Assembly (NCBI GenBank): GCA_965220365.1
Contig: OZ244823.1
Coordinates: forward strand, 2,046,001 to 2,110,000
Reading direction: 5' to 3'
Origin: Bin80 sp965220365
Lineage (GTDB): Bacteria; Bacteroidota; Rhodothermia; Rhodothermales; Bin80
DNA: 64,000 bases
Shown in pieces: positions 26,701 through 37,042 of this stretch (positions are counted from its first letter, which is position 1; each line of letters begins with the position of its first letter). The notes beneath the pieces are model-generated. The model ran no database searches and was not told the origin of the DNA. It saw only the letters and a program-made list of their open reading frames with translations. The translations under genes and the position numbers were made by a program.

Positions 26701-29321
26701 ATCAAAGCCTCCTTGAAAAATTCAACGCATTTTCCAAAGAAGACTTTTTCAGGGCAGACATGCCAACTGAAATCACCGACAATCTTGCGGCAAGGATTAA
26801 GTTGCGTCCTTATCAGATTGAAGCTCTGGAGCGGTGGTTTTATTACATTGATAGGTTCAGCGACCGGCCGCCCAATCCTCACTTGTTGTTTCACATGGCG
26901 ACGGGGAGTGGCAAAACGGTGTTGATGGCTGCACTGATCCTTGATCTGTACAAGCGAGGCTACCGGAATTTTCTGTTTTTCGTGAACTCTACTCAGATCA
27001 TTGAAAAAACTAAGGACAACTTTCTCAATCAGGCTTCCGCCAAACATCTGTTCAGGTCGACCATACGGATTGATGGTAAATCAGTAGGCATTCAAGCTGT
27101 GGAGACCTTTGATGCAGTGAGTACTGAAACAATCAATATTCACTTCACTACCATTCAGGGCCTACACACAAGAATGCGTGACCCGAAAGAAAACGCAGTG
27201 ACGATTGAGGATTTTCGTGACTACAAAGTAGTGATGATCTCGGACGAGGCGCACCATCTAAATGCTCAAACTAGGAACAGGTTAACCCAAGGTGAGCGCA
27301 GGGAAGAAAACACTTGGGAGAACACGGTGACTGATATTTTCCGACAGCATCCCGAGAACGTCCTACTGGAGTTCACTGCAACCGCGGACCTGAATCATCA
27401 AGCAATTAAGGAAAAATATCACAGCAAGATCCTTTTTGACTATCAGCTAAAGGATTTCAGGAAAGATGGCTACTCGAAGGACATCGAACTACGGCAAGCG
27501 GATTTATCTCCACTTGATCGAATGATGCAGGTGATGATACTGAGTCAGTACAGACTAAAAGTAGCCGAGGCACATGGAATTCATTGCAAACCAGTGATTC
27601 TGATGAAGTCCAGAACGATTGCTGAGTCGATAGAGAATGAGTCTTTATTCGTGTCTATGGTGAAGGGGTTGTCTGGCGAAACCCTTCAGAGGGTTAGAGA
27701 CTCATCGTTGGATGATGGAACACTTTCACGGGCGTTCAAATACGTCATGGATGAACGCGGAATGGATGTTGATGAGTTTGCCCGAGAGTTGCAAGCGGCT
27801 TTTCGAGACGGTAAGATTGTCAACGTAAACAGACTGAAGGATCTTGAAGAATTTCAGATTGACCTAAACAATCTAGAAGATCATTCAAATGATATCCGCG
27901 TGATCTTTGCTGTTAACAAGCTAGATGAGGGATGGGATGTTCTGAACTTGTTTGACATCGTGCGCTTGTATAACACAAGGGACAGCAGGGGAAATAAGAT
28001 CGGTAGAACGACCATGTCGGAGGCTCAACTTATTGGGCGGGGAGCCAGATATTTTCCGTTTCTAGCCCCAGGTCAGCCGGAAGCTACCCCCGAAAAGCGC
28101 AAATATGACAGGGATGTAAAACACCCATTGAGGGTGTTGGAGGAACTTTACTATCACTGTTCTCACAATCCGAGATACATTGATGAAATCAAGCGGGCTC
28201 TGATAATAAATGGGATGGAGGATGAAACCACTCGCACAGTACATCTGTGTCTGAAAGATAGTTTCAAGGAGTCACGGTTTTATAAAATCGGATATGTGTG
28301 GGTAAATAGGCGAGTCAAAAACTTACGCGAAGGTGTTGACAGTTTGAGTGCCTACAATATTGGCAGCTATTTCACATATCCTGCATTGATGACTGGACGC
28401 GTGGTTGAGACATCTGCCTTTGACAGTGAAAAAGCGGAAAGGAGTCTGTCCAGTAGTGGACCAGTTCCGAGAGACTATCCTCTTGCGGAGTTTAACAGGA
28501 GTATTCTTGATTTTGCCATGGATAGCAACGATTTTTTCCATTTTGTCAATCTCAAGAAACATTTTCCACATCTCACTAGCGCATCAGAGTTTCGGACTTC
28601 TGATTCATATCTAGGAGGTGTGAGAGTTACAGTTCGGGGAATGCCCAAACACCTTGAATACTTGACTGCCCAACAAAAGCTGAAAATCACACAATATGTT
28701 CTCAGCCAGATTGAAATTGATGTGAAACGTGAGAGTGTGGAATTTATCGGAACAAAGAATTTCATCCCCCGCAAAATCAGTGAATGTTTCACCGACAGGA
28801 CACTGAAGCTTCGAATTGAAGGCGAAGCAGGACGAAGTTGGGCTGATAGCCAGATAAACGGTCTGGATCTGATCAATCCGATCAGTGAAGAGTGGCATGC
28901 TTATGATGATAATTACGGAACAGACCAGGAAAAACACTTCATTAGATACTTGAGTGATCAAGCTGACTCGCTGAGAAAACGGTATGATGATTTCTATCTT
29001 CTTCGGAATGAAAAGGCGGTGAAACTTTTCTATTTCAAGAACGGACAGGGATTTGAACCTGATTTCATTCTGTTTCTCCGAAAGAGAGGGGTAGAAATTG
29101 GCAATATTCTTCAATTATTCATTGAGCCCAAAGGAAAACATCTCGCACCGCATGACGCTTGGAAGGAAACATTTCTAACAGAAATCCAATGGAGAGATAA
29201 GATCGAAACAATTTTTCAAGGAAGTGAATACCGCGTATATGGGCTGCCCTTTTTCAATGAAGAGGGGCAGGAGCATACCAAATTCAAAGAAGCGTTTCAG
29301 CAATTATTGGATGGCGGGTAA
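26697..29321 (+). CDS. res: Type III restriction enzyme, Res subunit
   Basis: An 874-residue helicase-nuclease that cuts DNA at a distance from unmethylated sites and needs Mod for recognition. The SF2 helicase part has Walker A ATGSGKT at residues 68-74 and DEAH at 183-186. The C-terminal PD-(D/E)XK nuclease has D789 in FEPDFILF and E810-X-K812 in FIEPKGKH. The frame is intact. It overlaps mod by 4 bases. If mod is OFF, Res is expected to be inactive, which would also protect the cell from self-cutting. The locus is visibly AT-richer than its neighbours, consistent with transfer. Confidence 0.94.
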   Translation: MNQSLLEKFNAFSKEDFFRADMPTEITDNLAARIKLRPYQIEALERWFYYIDRFSDRPPNPHLLFHMATGSGKTVLMAALILDLYKRGYRNFLFFVNSTQIIEKTKDNFLNQASAKHLFRSTIRIDGKSVGIQAVETFDAVSTETINIHFTTIQGLHTRMRDPKENAVTIEDFRDYKVVMISDEAHHLNAQTRNRLTQGERREENTWENTVTDIFRQHPENVLLEFTATADLNHQAIKEKYHSKILFDYQLKDFRKDGYSKDIELRQADLSPLDRMMQVMILSQYRLKVAEAHGIHCKPVILMKSRTIAESIENESLFVSMVKGLSGETLQRVRDSSLDDGTLSRAFKYVMDERGMDVDEFARELQAAFRDGKIVNVNRLKDLEEFQIDLNNLEDHSNDIRVIFAVNKLDEGWDVLNLFDIVRLYNTRDSRGNKIGRTTMSEAQLIGRGARYFPFLAPGQPEATPEKRKYDRDVKHPLRVLEELYYHCSHNPRYIDEIKRALIINGMEDETTRTVHLCLKDSFKESRFYKIGYVWVNRRVKNLREGVDSLSAYNIGSYFTYPALMTGRVVETSAFDSEKAERSLSSSGPVPRDYPLAEFNRSILDFAMDSNDFFHFVNLKKHFPHLTSASEFRTSDSYLGGVRVTVRGMPKHLEYLTAQQKLKITQYVLSQIEIDVKRESVEFIGTKNFIPRKISECFTDRTLKLRIEGEAGRSWADSQINGLDLINPISEEWHAYDDNYGTDQEKHFIRYLSDQADSLRKRYDDFYLLRNEKAVKLFYFKNGQGFEPDFILFLRKRGVEIGNILQLFIEPKGKHLAPHDAWKETFLTEIQWRDKIETIFQGSEYRVYGLPFFNEEGQEHTKFKEAFQQLLDGG

Positions 29322-29476
29322 TCTAAACCTCGATCTATAACAATCACGGTAGTACCGCCAAAAACAAACGCAGAAATAGGTAATGCATATAAATTCCCAT
29401 TCCAAATAGGAAGGAGTGTATTTCCCTAGATAGGTCATCTTCCTGCAGATCGTTCACTGTAAAGTAATTGACATAA

Positions 29477-30578
29477 ATGATATCCGGGCCAGAAATAGAA
29501 AGCTTACTGGAGCGTGCGCATGCGCTCGGAGGCTATCTTTGACGTTGCAAAGCGATCAGAGCGGGTCCAGGCGCTGAATGAGAAACGCCTGCTGCCGGAT
29601 TACTGGGATGATGCCGAAGCAGCACAGGCGAACGAGCGAGCAATCGCATCCGAAAACGAGTGGCTGAAGGCATACGAGGCCGTATGTGAGCATGCGGAGG
29701 ATGTATCGGTTCTGATTGAACTTTCCGAAGAAGAATCAGAGGATCTGGGGGAGGAAATTGGAGCAAGCTGCAAAGCATTGCAGCAATCAATTGAATCTCT
29801 TGAGTTGCGTAGCATGCTTTCCGGTGAGGATGACCATCGCAATGCTATTCTGACGATTAATCCCGGTGCCGGTGGAACCGAGAGTCAGGATTGGGCTGAG
29901 ATGCTCCTGCGGATGTATACACGCTATGCAGAACGGCAGGGTTTCAAGGTTTCGATGCTCGGTCACCAAGCGGGGGATGTCGCCGGGATCAAGAGTGCTT
30001 CCCTGAGTATCCAGGGAGAGTTTGCCTATGGTTATCTCAGGGCTGAATCTGGTGTACATAGGCTGGTACGTATTTCTCCATTCGACTCCAATTCACGTCG
30101 GCATACCTCGTTTGCAAGCGTATTTGTGTACCCGGAGATTGACGAAACCATAGAAATTGACCTGAGAGCCGCAGATATTGAGTTGCAGACCTTCCGCTCA
30201 GGAGGAAAGGGAGGGCAAAATGTGAACAAGCTTGATACCGGCGTGCGGTTGATCTGGACGGGAGCTCTCTCAAATGGAGAAGAGGTCCGTGTTGCCGCAG
30301 AGTGTACCGAGGAACGCAGTCAGTTGCAGAATCGGGAACGGGCCATGACTATGCTCAAGAGCCGCGTCTACCGTTTAGAGCAGGCCATTCAGGAAGAAGA
30401 GAAGAATAAGCGTGAAGCGCAGAAGAAACGCATTGACTTTGGGAGCCAGATCCGGTCCTATGTATTCCAGCCGTACACAATGGTCAATGATCATCGGACG
30501 GAGCTCAAGATTACAGATATTCAGTCTGTTATGGATGGAGACCTGCATGCATTTATTAAAGCCTATCTTCTGCAATAA
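29477..30578 (+). CDS. prfB: Peptide chain release factor 2, with programmed +1 frameshift
   Basis: Releases the peptide at UGA and UAA. Translation starts at ATG 29477, reads MISGPEIESLLERAHALGGYL and meets CTT TGA C at 29537-29543, preceded by a GGAGG sequence at 29528-29532. This is the classic RF2 autoregulatory site: slow UGA decoding lets the ribosome slip +1 onto GAC and enter the long frame. The main protein has the SPF codon-recognition tripeptide in RISPFDSNS and the catalytic GGQ in SGGKGGQNVNK. The long frame is open from 29514, but the true N-terminus needs the shift. The 155 bases before the gene show no clear feature. Confidence 0.95.
29528..29543 (+). promoter_or_regulatory. 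RF2 +1 frameshift site
   Basis: GGAGGCTATCTTTGAC: an SD-like stimulator four bases before CTT, then the CTTTGAC slip site. It closely matches the AGGGGGTATCTTTGAC of E. coli prfB. Confidence 0.93.
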
Positions 30579-30580
30579 CG

Positions 30581-32182
30581 ATGGCCGACCGACACCAATA
30601 TGATTATCTCGTTTTGGGGAGTGGGATCGCGGGGTTATGGTTTTCGCTGGGCGTTGCCGATCAAGGGCGGGTCGCAATCATCACCAAGAAGGAGACTGCC
30701 GAATCGAATACGAATTATGCCCAGGGGGGAATCGCGGGGGTATGGGACAAGAATGACTCCGTCGAAAGCCACATTCAAGACACACTCATTGCCGGCGCAG
30801 GCCTCTGTGACGAGAGCGTAGTCAGAGATGTGATTACCGAAGGTCCCCGTGAGATTCAGGCATTGATTGACATGGGGGCATCCTTCACCAAAGCAGAGGG
30901 GCAGTTGCATCTGGCCCGTGAGGCGGGGCATGCACATCCGAGGATCCTTCATGCCAGAGATCGGACCGGGCGCGAGATTGAACGTGTCCTCCTGGAAAAA
31001 ATACAGGCACATCCCAATATCACGATCTTTGATTTTCACTATGTGGTGGATCTGATTACGGAGCATCATCTGGGACAACATGTGACAAGACTACGCCCGG
31101 ATGTCAGTTGTTATGGTGCTTATGTGTTGGATGAGAGAGACGAAGCCGTACATACATTTCTGGCACGTGTGACCCTGTTGGCGACTGGAGGATCGTGTGC
31201 GGTCTATCAGCATACGACGAACCCCTCCATTGCGACGGGAGATGGGGTTGCCATGGCTTATCGTGCAAAGGCACGGGTAGCCAACATGGAATTTATACAG
31301 TTTCATCCTACCTCACTGTATCAGGGAAAATTCCACAAAGGGCGTGCGTTTCTGATCTCTGAGGCAGTCAGAGGATATGGTGGTATCCTGTTGAATCAGA
31401 GTGGTGAGGCATTTATGGAGAGTTATGATCCTCGGGCTGAGTTAGCACCGCGTGATATTGTTGCCCGTGCGATTGATGACCAGCTCAAGCACCGCGGAGA
31501 AGATCATGTGTATTTGGACGTGTCACACCTTGAGAAATCCAAAACGGAGGAAGCATTTCCCCATATTGTAGAGACCTGCCGGAAGCTTGGCATCAATCCG
31601 ACCTCCGAACCCATTCCAGTTGTCCCTGCGGCGCATTATCAATGTGGTGGCGTGCAAACCGATACGATGGCCAGAACGAGTATTACAGGACTCTTGGCGA
31701 TTGGGGAGGTCGCCTACACAGGTTTGCACGGAGCAAACCGGCTTGCAAGCAACTCTCTTCTGGAAGCCATGGTTTTTAGTCGAAGAGCAGTCAATATAGC
31801 CCCACAGATTGCGGCTCAGCGAAATTTTAATGAACTGGTGCCGGACTGGAATGCTTCCGGCACCGAGGAGCAGGGAGAATGGGTGCTCATATCTCATAAC
31901 CGGGAAGAGCTACAGCGAACCATGTGGAACTACGTGGGGATCGTGCGCTCTGATCTAAGGCTTGCCCGGGCACTACGCCGAACTCGGCTGCTTTACGAGG
32001 AGGTGGAGGAGTTTTATCATCGAACCCGCATCTCCAGTAGACTCTGCGAACTGCGTAATCTCATCGCCGTCGCGTATCTGATCATTCGCAGTGCACAGAT
32101 GCGGCGAGAGAGCCGAGGGTTGCATTATACACTGGACTACCTGGAGCAGGTTACTGCGGAGCGGCGGGCCAGTCTGGTCTGA
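30581..32182 (+). CDS. nadB: L-aspartate oxidase
   Basis: Oxidises L-aspartate to iminoaspartate, the first step of de novo NAD synthesis. The 533-residue flavoprotein has the N-terminal FAD motif GSGIAGLWFSL, the ESNTNYAQGGIAGV stretch, the AREAGHAHPRILHARDRTG region and HPTSL at the active site. It starts 2 bases after prfB. NadA and NadC partners are not in the window. The length matches the family. Confidence 0.93.
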   Translation: MADRHQYDYLVLGSGIAGLWFSLGVADQGRVAIITKKETAESNTNYAQGGIAGVWDKNDSVESHIQDTLIAGAGLCDESVVRDVITEGPREIQALIDMGASFTKAEGQLHLAREAGHAHPRILHARDRTGREIERVLLEKIQAHPNITIFDFHYVVDLITEHHLGQHVTRLRPDVSCYGAYVLDERDEAVHTFLARVTLLATGGSCAVYQHTTNPSIATGDGVAMAYRAKARVANMEFIQFHPTSLYQGKFHKGRAFLISEAVRGYGGILLNQSGEAFMESYDPRAELAPRDIVARAIDDQLKHRGEDHVYLDVSHLEKSKTEEAFPHIVETCRKLGINPTSEPIPVVPAAHYQCGGVQTDTMARTSITGLLAIGEVAYTGLHGANRLASNSLLEAMVFSRRAVNIAPQIAAQRNFNELVPDWNASGTEEQGEWVLISHNREELQRTMWNYVGIVRSDLRLARALRRTRLLYEEVEEFYHRTRISSRLCELRNLIAVAYLIIRSAQMRRESRGLHYTLDYLEQVTAERRASLV

Positions 32183-32280
32183 CCGGAACAATCATCGGGA
32201 AGGATGGTAACCACCCGCGTAGCGGCGGTGTGCGTACCAGGATCTGTGATCTAGGTGCGGACAGTGGCTGCTCGACGGCA

Positions 32281-32314
32281 GAGAGGAGCTCGGTTGCGGG
32301 CCCCTCTTTTGTTT
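32281..32314 (+). terminator. Probable terminator after nadB
   Basis: Stem 282-289 with 300-307 (7 of 8 pairs; AGAGGAGC with GCCCCTCT), then TTTGTTT. It lies about 100 bases after nadB. Confidence 0.45.
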
Positions 32315-32331
32315 AAATAGACGTTGAACTG

Positions 32332-32364
32332 CGCCCGTCACGCACGTCGAGACTGGGCGTTTTT
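32332..32364 (+). terminator. Terminator-like hairpin in the rimP leader
   Basis: CGCCC at 32332-32336 pairs with GGGCG at 32355-32359, extended by two more pairs past a bulge, and is followed by TTTTT at 32360-32364. It ends 14 bases before the rimP start. This is the second hairpin in a row, a layout that would suit attenuation of the rimP-nusA operon as in E. coli; that is an inference. Confidence 0.45.
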
Positions 32365-32378
32365 AACATGCAGTAACC

Positions 32379-32840
32379 ATGGATACGGTTGGACTTGAGG
32401 AACATGTACAGGCCCTCGTGGAAGGGGTGCTGGAAGGGGGACCGATCTTTTTGGTCGAGTTTTCTGTACGTGGCAGTAAAGGATCCCATGCGGTGAATGT
32501 ATTCGTTGAAAGTGACGAAGACCTTGGGGTGAACCAACTGGTTGAATTAAGCCGGGAGATTGGATTTGTACTGGATGTGGAAGACATTATGCCTGGGCGC
32601 TATACGTTGAATGTATCTACGCCAGATGCTACCCGTCCTCTACGTCTGCTCCGGCAGTATCGCAAACACATCGGTCGTAATCTGAGAGTTCACTACCGGA
32701 AGCAGGAAGATGCATTCACGGAAGTCTGTGGAGAACTTTTGTCTGTACAGGAGTCCTCCATTCAGATTCAAAATGGGAAGGGGGCTGTAAAGATTTTACA
32801 CGAAAATATCCAATGGGCTAAAGTGCAGTTACCCTGGTAA
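32379..32840 (+). CDS. rimP: Ribosome maturation factor RimP
   Basis: A 153-residue factor for assembly of the 30S subunit. It has the N-terminal alpha/beta domain (FLVEFSVRGSKGSHAVNVFVES) and the C-terminal SH3-like barrel after the RPL segment. It is the first gene of the rimP-nusA-infB cluster, an order kept in most bacteria. The ATG follows the terminator-like hairpin by 14 bases. Confidence 0.93.
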   Translation: MDTVGLEEHVQALVEGVLEGGPIFLVEFSVRGSKGSHAVNVFVESDEDLGVNQLVELSREIGFVLDVEDIMPGRYTLNVSTPDATRPLRLLRQYRKHIGRNLRVHYRKQEDAFTEVCGELLSVQESSIQIQNGKGAVKILHENIQWAKVQLPW

Positions 32841-32858
32841 GAACAGAAATTAATTGAG

Positions 32859-34139
32859 ATGCACAGTAGAGATCTTGTTTCGTCATTCGCCGAGATTGCC
32901 CGGGAAAAAGATATAGACCGGGATACACTCCAGTTAATCGTGGAGGATGTCATACGGGCCATGATCCGGACGCGGTTCGGATCGGATGAGGCATTTGAAA
33001 TTATCCTGAATCCAGATCACGGAGATATACAGGTTCTGCATATCCGGGAAGTGGTTGAAGACTATGATCTGTCCGACCCGGTGACACAAATCGAGCTCAG
33101 AGATGCCGTAAAGATCGAAGATGATTTTGAGGTCGAAGATGAGGTTGCCGAAGAAATATCCATTGCTGAATTTGGCCGACGTGCAGTACAGACAGCCCGC
33201 TACACATTCCGTAACCGTATCCGGGACATTGAGAAAGAGAATGTCTATGCCGAGTACTCAGACCTCATCGGCGAATTGGTCGTCGGTGAGATCTATCAGA
33301 TACGGCGACGGGAAATTCTGGTCCTGCACAACAGGGTTGAGTTGGTGATGCCCCGGGAAGAGCAGATTCCGCGTGATCGCTATCGGAAAGGGGATATGCT
33401 GCGTGCGGTAGTGAAGGAAGTGCGCAGAGATGCAGGAAGTAATCCGAAGGTGATCATCAGCCGGACCGCGCCACAGTTGATGGAGCGCCTTTTTGAGTTG
33501 GAGGTGCCGGAGATTGATGAAGGGATTGTTGAGATAAGGTCTATCCAACGCGAGCCAGGCGATCGGGCAAAAGTGGCGGTCATCAGCCATGATGATCGAA
33601 TTGATCCTGTCGGGGCTTGTGTAGGACTCAAAGGCAATCGCATTCATGCAGTGGTACGGGAGCTCAGTAATGAAAACATTGATGTCATGGAGTGGACCGA
33701 TGACTTGTATCTGCTAATCAAGCGAGCACTTTCTCCATCCAATCCGGTGTCTGTTGTCATCAATGATACGCTGGTCCCACCCAAAGCCAAAGTAGTTGTC
33801 AAGGCGGATGAAGTGAGCCAGGCCATCGGCAAAGGTGGGATCAATATCCGTCTTGCATCGCGGATGACCGGGATTGAATTGGATATCTTCCGGGAGATTC
33901 CGGCGGATGAGGAAGATGTTGAGATTGGCGAATTTGCAGATGAATTCAGCAAGGAAATCATTGATAAGCTTCGCGAGATTGGGTGCGATTCTGCTAAAGC
34001 AGTTCTGCAGCTCTCTGTGGATGAGCTCGTTCGCAGAAGCGACCTTGATCTCGAGGTGGCAACGCGCATCATGGAGTCAATGAAGGCCGAATTCGATGAT
34101 GAAGAAGGACAGGAGCTAGAGGAAGAATTCGAGTTATAG
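32859..34139 (+). CDS. nusA: Transcription termination/antitermination factor NusA
   Basis: Binds RNA polymerase and nascent RNA to control pausing and termination. The 426-residue protein has the N-terminal polymerase-binding domain, an S1 domain (about 135-200), two KH domains (GVKGNRIH-like CVGLKGNRIHAV and SQAIGKGGINIRLA) and a short acidic C-terminus (DDEEGQELEEEFEL). The extra C-terminal acidic repeats of E. coli NusA are absent, as in many phyla. It follows rimP by 18 bases. Confidence 0.95.
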   Translation: MHSRDLVSSFAEIAREKDIDRDTLQLIVEDVIRAMIRTRFGSDEAFEIILNPDHGDIQVLHIREVVEDYDLSDPVTQIELRDAVKIEDDFEVEDEVAEEISIAEFGRRAVQTARYTFRNRIRDIEKENVYAEYSDLIGELVVGEIYQIRRREILVLHNRVELVMPREEQIPRDRYRKGDMLRAVVKEVRRDAGSNPKVIISRTAPQLMERLFELEVPEIDEGIVEIRSIQREPGDRAKVAVISHDDRIDPVGACVGLKGNRIHAVVRELSNENIDVMEWTDDLYLLIKRALSPSNPVSVVINDTLVPPKAKVVVKADEVSQAIGKGGINIRLASRMTGIELDIFREIPADEEDVEIGEFADEFSKEIIDKLREIGCDSAKAVLQLSVDELVRRSDLDLEVATRIMESMKAEFDDEEGQELEEEFEL

Positions 34140-34178
34140 TAACACGGCATCAGTACACAAACGACCGGGATAGCACAG

Positions 34179-37037
34179 ATGGCAATGACTGCCACAGGAA
34201 AAAAATTCAAAAAAGTTCGGTTGCATAAAGCAGCCAAAGAACTGAACCTGACGGTTGATACGATTGTCAGTCACCTGGGCGAACGTGGATATACGGATGC
34301 ACTGAAAGGGAACGGGATCAACGCAGCAATCGTCAATGAAGAGGCCTATCTCGATCTGGTAGATCACTTTTCAGAAGACCGCGAGATCCGTGCGCGTGTA
34401 CAGGAACTCCGTGCCATTCGGGAGTCAGAGTTGTCGGATAAGGAACCGCAACCGGAAGCAGTTGCAGAAGAGGATAAGCCGCCTTCAGATATAGACCCGG
34501 ATCAGGAAGCAGTTGCAGAAGTGGCGGATGAACCGGCTTCCCTTCCCGAAGCAGAGGTGGTTTCAGAGCCGGAAGCAGAAGTCTCACCGGTGGACACAAG
34601 CTCCGCTGATGAAGAAGAGGCCGTGTCAGAACCGGAGGTAAGTGAAGATGTGGCAGCCGAATTATCTACTGAGCCTGCCGATGAGGATGAATCGTTGGTG
34701 GAGCCTGAGCCTACAGATGTAGAGGAGACCACACACTTGGACACCGAAGAGGAGGCTCCAGAAGAAACTGAACCTGTTTTGAGCCAAGAGGAGGAAGACG
34801 CTGGACAGGGTGAGTCCGAGCCTGCAGATGAGGCGGCGGACATCAGCACAGAGGAATTAGCGGAATCGGCGGAAGAGACAGAACTCGACGAAGAGGAAAG
34901 TGAAGAGGATGTGATCTCGGCAGACAGATACAGGCTTCAGGGTACAAAAGTACTGGGCAGGATTGATCTGAAGACGGTCGAAGGAGGGGACGAGCCGGGT
35001 CCGAAGCGCCGAGGCAAGCGCAAACGCAAAAAAGTTGCGGCATCGGCTAAGTCTGCACAGGAGGCTGCAGAGAAGTCGGCAGCAACGACCACACCTGCCA
35101 AGCGCAAGCGCAAACGTAAGCCCAAGGTAGACTCAGAAGAGGTCGGACAGTCCGTCCAGGAGACGCTCCGCTCCATGGATCAAGGCAATGTGCGGGTTCG
35201 CCAGCGCCGACGAAGAGCACGTCGCCAACAGCGTGCAGAAGAGCGTCTGAACATCCAGATTGAGCAGGAAGAAAAGGATCGCCAAATTCGTGTCACCGAA
35301 TTTGTATCTACTGGCGAACTCGCCGACTTGATGGGAGTCCAGGTGACGGAAATCATCAGCATGCTGCTCAGCTCCGGGATGATGGTCTCAATCAATCAGA
35401 GGCTGGACGCGGATACCATCGCTTATGTGGCAGATGAGTTCGAATACACAGTTGAGTTTATTACCGAGTTTGGCGCGGATGATATCGAAGTAGTCGAAGA
35501 TGATCCGGAAGATTTGAAACCAAGAGCACCAGTAGTCACGGTGATGGGGCATGTGGATCATGGGAAAACGTCACTCCTCGACTATGTGCGTAATGCGAGT
35601 GTTGCTGCCGGGGAATCTGGAGGTATCACGCAGCATATCGGAGCCTATAAGGTAACGCTTGACGGGGACCGGGTGGTTACGTTTCTGGATACACCAGGTC
35701 ACGAAGCATTTACTGCCATGCGGGCTCGCGGTGCAAAAGTGACTGATGTTGTGATCCTTGTCGTTGCAGCCAATGATTCGGTGATGCCGCAAACGATTGA
35801 AGCGATCAATCATGCAAAGGCAGCCGGGGTTGCATTGATTATTGCAATCAATAAGATTGATCTGGAGCAGGCGGATACACAGCGGGTCATGAAAGAACTC
35901 TCCGACTACAATGTCCTGGTGGAGCAGTATGGTGGGAGCGTTCAGTGTGCGTTTGTGTCGGCGAAGACGGGTGAAGGTATTGATGACCTTTTAGAGAAAG
36001 TGCTTCTTGAAGCAGACCTTCTGGAGTTAAAGGGGAATCCCAAGCGACATGCTCAGGGAATTGTGATTGAAAGCCGATTAGATCGTGGGCGGGGTAATAT
36101 TGCAACGGTTCTTGTCCAAAACGGGACACTCAAAGTTGGAGATCCGTTCGTGGCTGGTGTCTATGGTGGTCGAGTTCGTGCAATGTTTGATGAATGGGAT
36201 AATCGAATCAAATCCGTGGGTCCAAGCGAGCCGGCATTGGTGCTTGGGCTTCCAGGCCAACCGACAGTGGGGGATCAGTTAGCCGGCGTAGAAAATGAAT
36301 CAGAAGCACGCGAGATTGCCCAGAGGCGTCAACAGATCTGGCGTGAACAGAAGATGCGTCAGTATAAGCATGTGCGATTGGAGGACATTGGGCGCCGAAT
36401 GGCATTGGGAGACTTCAGTGAGTTGAATCTGATCATTAAGGCGGATGTAGGTGGATCTGTGGAAGCGATCAGTGATTCGTTGCACAAAATTTCAACGGAT
36501 GAGGTAGCGGTGAGTATTATTCATGCGGGGGTAGGTGCGATTACCGAAAGTGATGTCATGTTGGCTTCGGCATCCGATGCCGTCATTATTGGATTTCAGG
36601 TCCGCCCCACTGCAGGCGCACGAGCGGCAGCAGAGCGCGAAGAGATTGATATTCGCACGTATTCGATCATCTATGATGCAATTGAGGATGTTCGGGATGC
36701 GCTTGAAGGACTGCTGACCCCAGAAGAAACAGAAAAGATTACCGGTGTTGCAGAAGTGCGCGAAGTATTCAAAGTCCCCAAAATCGGATCCGTTGCAGGT
36801 TGCTATATATCCGAAGGACGTATTCGCCGGAGCGATACGGTTCATGTACTGCGGGAGAGTATTGTCATCTACAAAGGGCGGCTTGCGTCCCTGCGCCGAT
36901 TCAAGGAGGATGTGCGAGAAGTGGTTTCCGGTTACGAATGTGGGATCGGGGTTGAGAATTACAATGACATTAAAATTGGGGACCAGATTGAGGCCTTTGA
37001 GATGGTCCAAACCAAGCGTACGCTTGATGTCTCCTAG
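34179..37037 (+). CDS. infB: Translation initiation factor IF-2
   Basis: Brings initiator tRNA to the 30S subunit. The 952-residue GTPase starts with a small IF2N domain (KKVRLHKAAKELNL). A roughly 300-residue linker follows, first acidic (EPEAEVSPVDT-like) and then with basic runs (KRRGKRKRKK). The G domain has GHVDHGKT at residues 457-464, NKID and the switch DTPGHEAF; the C-terminal domains are of normal length. The disordered linker is similar in style to the ends of S1 in this organism. Confidence 0.96.
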   Translation: MAMTATGKKFKKVRLHKAAKELNLTVDTIVSHLGERGYTDALKGNGINAAIVNEEAYLDLVDHFSEDREIRARVQELRAIRESELSDKEPQPEAVAEEDKPPSDIDPDQEAVAEVADEPASLPEAEVVSEPEAEVSPVDTSSADEEEAVSEPEVSEDVAAELSTEPADEDESLVEPEPTDVEETTHLDTEEEAPEETEPVLSQEEEDAGQGESEPADEAADISTEELAESAEETELDEEESEEDVISADRYRLQGTKVLGRIDLKTVEGGDEPGPKRRGKRKRKKVAASAKSAQEAAEKSAATTTPAKRKRKRKPKVDSEEVGQSVQETLRSMDQGNVRVRQRRRRARRQQRAEERLNIQIEQEEKDRQIRVTEFVSTGELADLMGVQVTEIISMLLSSGMMVSINQRLDADTIAYVADEFEYTVEFITEFGADDIEVVEDDPEDLKPRAPVVTVMGHVDHGKTSLLDYVRNASVAAGESGGITQHIGAYKVTLDGDRVVTFLDTPGHEAFTAMRARGAKVTDVVILVVAANDSVMPQTIEAINHAKAAGVALIIAINKIDLEQADTQRVMKELSDYNVLVEQYGGSVQCAFVSAKTGEGIDDLLEKVLLEADLLELKGNPKRHAQGIVIESRLDRGRGNIATVLVQNGTLKVGDPFVAGVYGGRVRAMFDEWDNRIKSVGPSEPALVLGLPGQPTVGDQLAGVENESEAREIAQRRQQIWREQKMRQYKHVRLEDIGRRMALGDFSELNLIIKADVGGSVEAISDSLHKISTDEVAVSIIHAGVGAITESDVMLASASDAVIIGFQVRPTAGARAAAEREEIDIRTYSIIYDAIEDVRDALEGLLTPEETEKITGVAEVREVFKVPKIGSVAGCYISEGRIRRSDTVHVLRESIVIYKGRLASLRRFKEDVREVVSGYECGIGVENYNDIKIGDQIEAFEMVQTKRTLDVS

Positions 37038-37042
37038 AACCC

